From Paracoccaceae bacterium (GTDB lineage: Bacteria; Pseudomonadota; Alphaproteobacteria; Rhodobacterales; Rhodobacteraceae), in contig NVXA01000002.1 of assembly GCA_002746395.1 (NCBI GenBank), forward strand, positions 291,408 to 299,406: 7,999 nucleotides of DNA, read 5' to 3'. Each line of letters starts with the position of its first letter. Within the stretch, counting starts at the first letter, position 1. A program made the translations under genes and the position numbers. Under the pieces are notes generated by a model. The model worked only from the letters and a program-made list of their open reading frames with translations, did not search any database and was not told where the DNA came from. Of the stretch, positions 5,680-7,999 are shown piece after piece.

Positions 5680-7999
5680 TGAAGGGCCTGGTCACATGGG
5701 CAACCGACAATGCCCGCATGATCATGGCGCTGATCGTCTTGTCGGTCGTTGCTGGCGTTTATTCCTATGCCAACCTCCCCAAAGAGGGCGAGCCGGATAT
5801 CTCCGTGCCGTTCCTGTTCATATCCGTGCCCTACCCCGGTATTTCCGCCGAGGATTCCGAGAAGCTTCTGGTGCGCCCGCTGGAAACCATCCTGACCGAT
5901 GTGACTGGCCTGAAACGCCTGTCTGCCACGGCGTCTGAAAACTACGCCGGAATCGCGTTGGAATTCGAGCTGGACTGGGACCGCGCGGCCACACTGGCCG
6001 ACGTGCGAGACAAGATGTCTACCGCCGCATCCTCCTTACCCGAAGATGTCGGGCAATATTCGATTAACGAGGTGAATTTCTCGGAATTCCCTGTGTTGGT
6101 TATCTCCCTTTCCGGCAATATCCCTGAACGCACCATGTTGCGAGTGGCCAAGGATTTGCAATCCGAAGTCGAGAGCATATCCGGGGTGTTGGAGGCAAAC
6201 ATATCCGGTCAGCGCGACGAGATGTTAGAGGTCCTGATCGACCCGTTGAAAATGGAAGCCTACAACGTCACCGCGGGGGAACTACTGGCGGTCGTTCAAA
6301 ACAATAACCGTCTAATCGCGGCGGGCGAGGTTACGGTTGGCTCCGGCACCTATTCCATCAAGATCCCTTCGGCTTTTGATGAACCGCAAGACGTTTATGG
6401 CCTGCCTGTAAAACGTAACGGTGACAGTGTAGTGACACTCGGGCAATTGGCCGACATTCGCCTGACATTTGAAGACCGCCAAGGTACCGCACGCTATAAC
6501 GGCGAAACCACGGTGGCCTTGCAGATTGTTAAACGCAAAGGCGAAAACCTGATTAGCACGGTCGAAGAAATTCGCGCTGCGGTGGATGAATACACCGCAG
6601 CATGGCCTGCCGATCTGGCCCAAGCGGTGACGGTCGACATCTCGATGGACAACTCGGTTAATGTTAAAGACATGGTTAGCCAGCTTGAGGCCTCGGTTCT
6701 GACGGCGATTGCGCTGGTGATGATCGTGGTGCTGGCCTCGCTTGGCATTCAGTCGGCGTTGCTGGTTGGCTTTGCCATTCCCACCTCGTTTTTGCTGACG
6801 TTTGCGATGCTGTCGGTGTTCGGCATATCCATTTCCAACATCGTGATGTTTGGCCTGATTTTGGCCGTAGGTATGCTGGTTGACGGTGCGATTGTGGTGG
6901 TGGAATACGCCGACAAACAAATCAAGGCAGGCGTAGGGCCGATGCGAGCGTACAATGCCGCGGCAACACGGATGTTCTGGCCGATTGTATCGTCCACCGC
7001 GACAACACTTTGTGCGTTTATGCCGATGTTGTTCTGGCCCGGAATTCCGGGGCAGTTCATGCGCAACCTGCCGCTAACGCTGATCTTCGTGCTGTCGGCC
7101 TCGTTGGTCGTGGCGCTGATCTTCCTACCTGTTGTCGGTGGTTTGGCCGGACGCATTTCGGGCAAGCTGGAACGCTGGGCCAAGGCGTTGCACCCCCTCA
7201 ACATTATCACCCGCCTTGTGCTGACAATAGCCGCATTCGCAGGGCTGGTGGCGGGTATATATATCACCCTTGTGTTCAACCTGATTGCAGGGGCTGCTAT
7301 AACCGCCGCTGCGATGATGATGATTTCGGTCACGATCGGGGCGTTGAAATCACGCAAAATCGAACCCGTCAAAGATGCCGGACACAAGCGCACGTGGTTC
7401 GGGCATTTCATCAACTTTATTTCCGGCAATCCGATTATGCCAGTGGTCTCACTAGTACTGACTGCCGCACTGGTCGCTGGTATTTTTGTGACATTCCAAG
7501 CCAAGGGCAAAGGGGTTGAGTTCTTCGTTCAGACCGAACCCGAACGCGCTATTGCCTATGTTCGTGCGCGCGGAAACCTGTCGCTTGAAGAAAAGGACCG
7601 CATGGTCCGCGAGGTCGAAAACGCTGTAAGAAGCATTCGCGGCGTTGAGTCCATCTTCGCCTTTGGCGGCGGCGGCGGGTTGAGCCAGAACACAGGCGGT
7701 GCGGTATCACCCGGTGATTCCGTCGGGCAGGTCCAAATCGAGCTGGTCTCGTGGGACATCCGCGACGCTTGGGGACCGGAGGGCAAAGGCAAGTATATTT
7801 TGCAACAAGCGATTGACGCAATGCAGGCCCTGCCCGGCATTCAGGTCGAAATTCTGGAACAAACGATGGGGCCTGCCTCGGCTAAACCTGTGAAGCTGCG
7901 GATTACCGGCACGGATTGGGATGACATGCTGACGGCTACGGCCACGGCACGTGCGTATTTCGATACGGTCGAGGGTTTGACCGGCGTGGATGACACCCT
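5679..7999 (+). CDS. RND-family efflux pump, inner-membrane permease subunit (C-terminal part missing)
   Basis: Proton-driven export from periplasm or inner membrane through the adaptor encoded upstream. The window holds 773 codons of a protein that normally has about 1,000-1,050; the frame stays open to the right edge. TM1 (about 12-30) is followed by the porter-domain signature PKEGEPDISVPF and the first large periplasmic loop, then TM2-TM6 (about 339-484). TM4 carries GMLVDGAIVVVE: Asp402 matches the first proton-relay Asp of AcrB (D407), but the second (D408) is Gly403. Between TM6 and TM7 are two extra hydrophobic segments (about 513-533 and 535-556), ahead of TM7 near 582-602. The second porter region starts with KGVEFFVQTEPERAIAYVRARG and includes a run of five glycines (663-667). 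The start ATG overlaps the adaptor stop codon (TAATG). The family is certain. The subclass is not HAE-1-like in TM4, and the substrate is unknown. Confidence 0.95.
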   Translation, partial: MKGLVTWATDNARMIMALIVLSVVAGVYSYANLPKEGEPDISVPFLFISVPYPGISAEDSEKLLVRPLETILTDVTGLKRLSATASENYAGIALEFELDWDRAATLADVRDKMSTAASSLPEDVGQYSINEVNFSEFPVLVISLSGNIPERTMLRVAKDLQSEVESISGVLEANISGQRDEMLEVLIDPLKMEAYNVTAGELLAVVQNNNRLIAAGEVTVGSGTYSIKIPSAFDEPQDVYGLPVKRNGDSVVTLGQLADIRLTFEDRQGTARYNGETTVALQIVKRKGENLISTVEEIRAAVDEYTAAWPADLAQAVTVDISMDNSVNVKDMVSQLEASVLTAIALVMIVVLASLGIQSALLVGFAIPTSFLLTFAMLSVFGISISNIVMFGLILAVGMLVDGAIVVVEYADKQIKAGVGPMRAYNAAATRMFWPIVSSTATTLCAFMPMLFWPGIPGQFMRNLPLTLIFVLSASLVVALIFLPVVGGLAGRISGKLERWAKALHPLNIITRLVLTIAAFAGLVAGIYITLVFNLIAGAAITAAAMMMISVTIGALKSRKIEPVKDAGHKRTWFGHFINFISGNPIMPVVSLVLTAALVAGIFVTFQAKGKGVEFFVQTEPERAIAYVRARGNLSLEEKDRMVREVENAVRSIRGVESIFAFGGGGGLSQNTGGAVSPGDSVGQVQIELVSWDIRDAWGPEGKGKYILQQAIDAMQALPGIQVEILEQTMGPASAKPVKLRITGTDWDDMLTATATARAYFDTVEGLTGVDDT
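7665..7679 (+). repeat. GGC trinucleotide run encoding five glycines in the pump
   Basis: Four GGC codons and one GGG in a row encode residues 663-667 of the permease, in the second porter region. The run is short but could change length by slippage without a frameshift. Confidence 0.6.

Noticed and set aside
6749..7510. Open frame of 253 codons on the minus strand inside the pump gene
   Set aside because: The plus-strand frame encodes an unmistakable RND permease with conserved motifs. The antisense product has no domain and lacks a convincing ribosome binding site.

Overview
The window looks like a chromosomal segment of an alphaproteobacterium, most likely of the Rhodobacterales/Roseobacter type. 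This is inferred from moderate-to-high GC content, protein style, and the gene set, not from a marker gene. Six protein genes fill almost all of it. I see no tRNA, rRNA, CRISPR array, insertion sequence or phage gene, and no gene-free stretch longer than 300 bases. The longest gap is 258 bp.

Layout. (1) At the left edge on the minus strand is the N-terminal part of a trimeric-type purine nucleoside phosphorylase. It is followed by a 154-bp gap that carries a striking set of three TTTACCA half-sites, probably an operator. (2) On the plus strand is a small four-helix membrane protein of unknown function (424-831). (3) Its stop codon overlaps that of a convergent minus-strand operon read as yfgM-like, then bamB, then der (4338 down to 828). 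This is the same order as in Escherichia coli (yfgM-bamB-der). It joins a Sec-translocon-associated TPR protein, a beta-propeller lipoprotein of outer-membrane protein assembly, and a ribosome-assembly GTPase. (4) A 258-bp divergent intergenic region holds a long bulged hairpin. (5) A plus-strand RND efflux pair follows: a periplasmic adaptor (4597-5679), then the inner-membrane pump (from 5679), joined by a TAATG overlap. The pump runs off the right edge.

The genes serve three separate jobs: nucleoside salvage, envelope and ribosome biogenesis, and export across the envelope. Only the der operon and the RND pair are clear functional units. I did not find an unmistakably new system. The points most worth following are the triple half-site operator, the bulged hairpin between the two divergent operons, a cysteine pair in the adaptor, and a pump with two apparent extra membrane helices and a Gly in place of the second proton-relay Asp.
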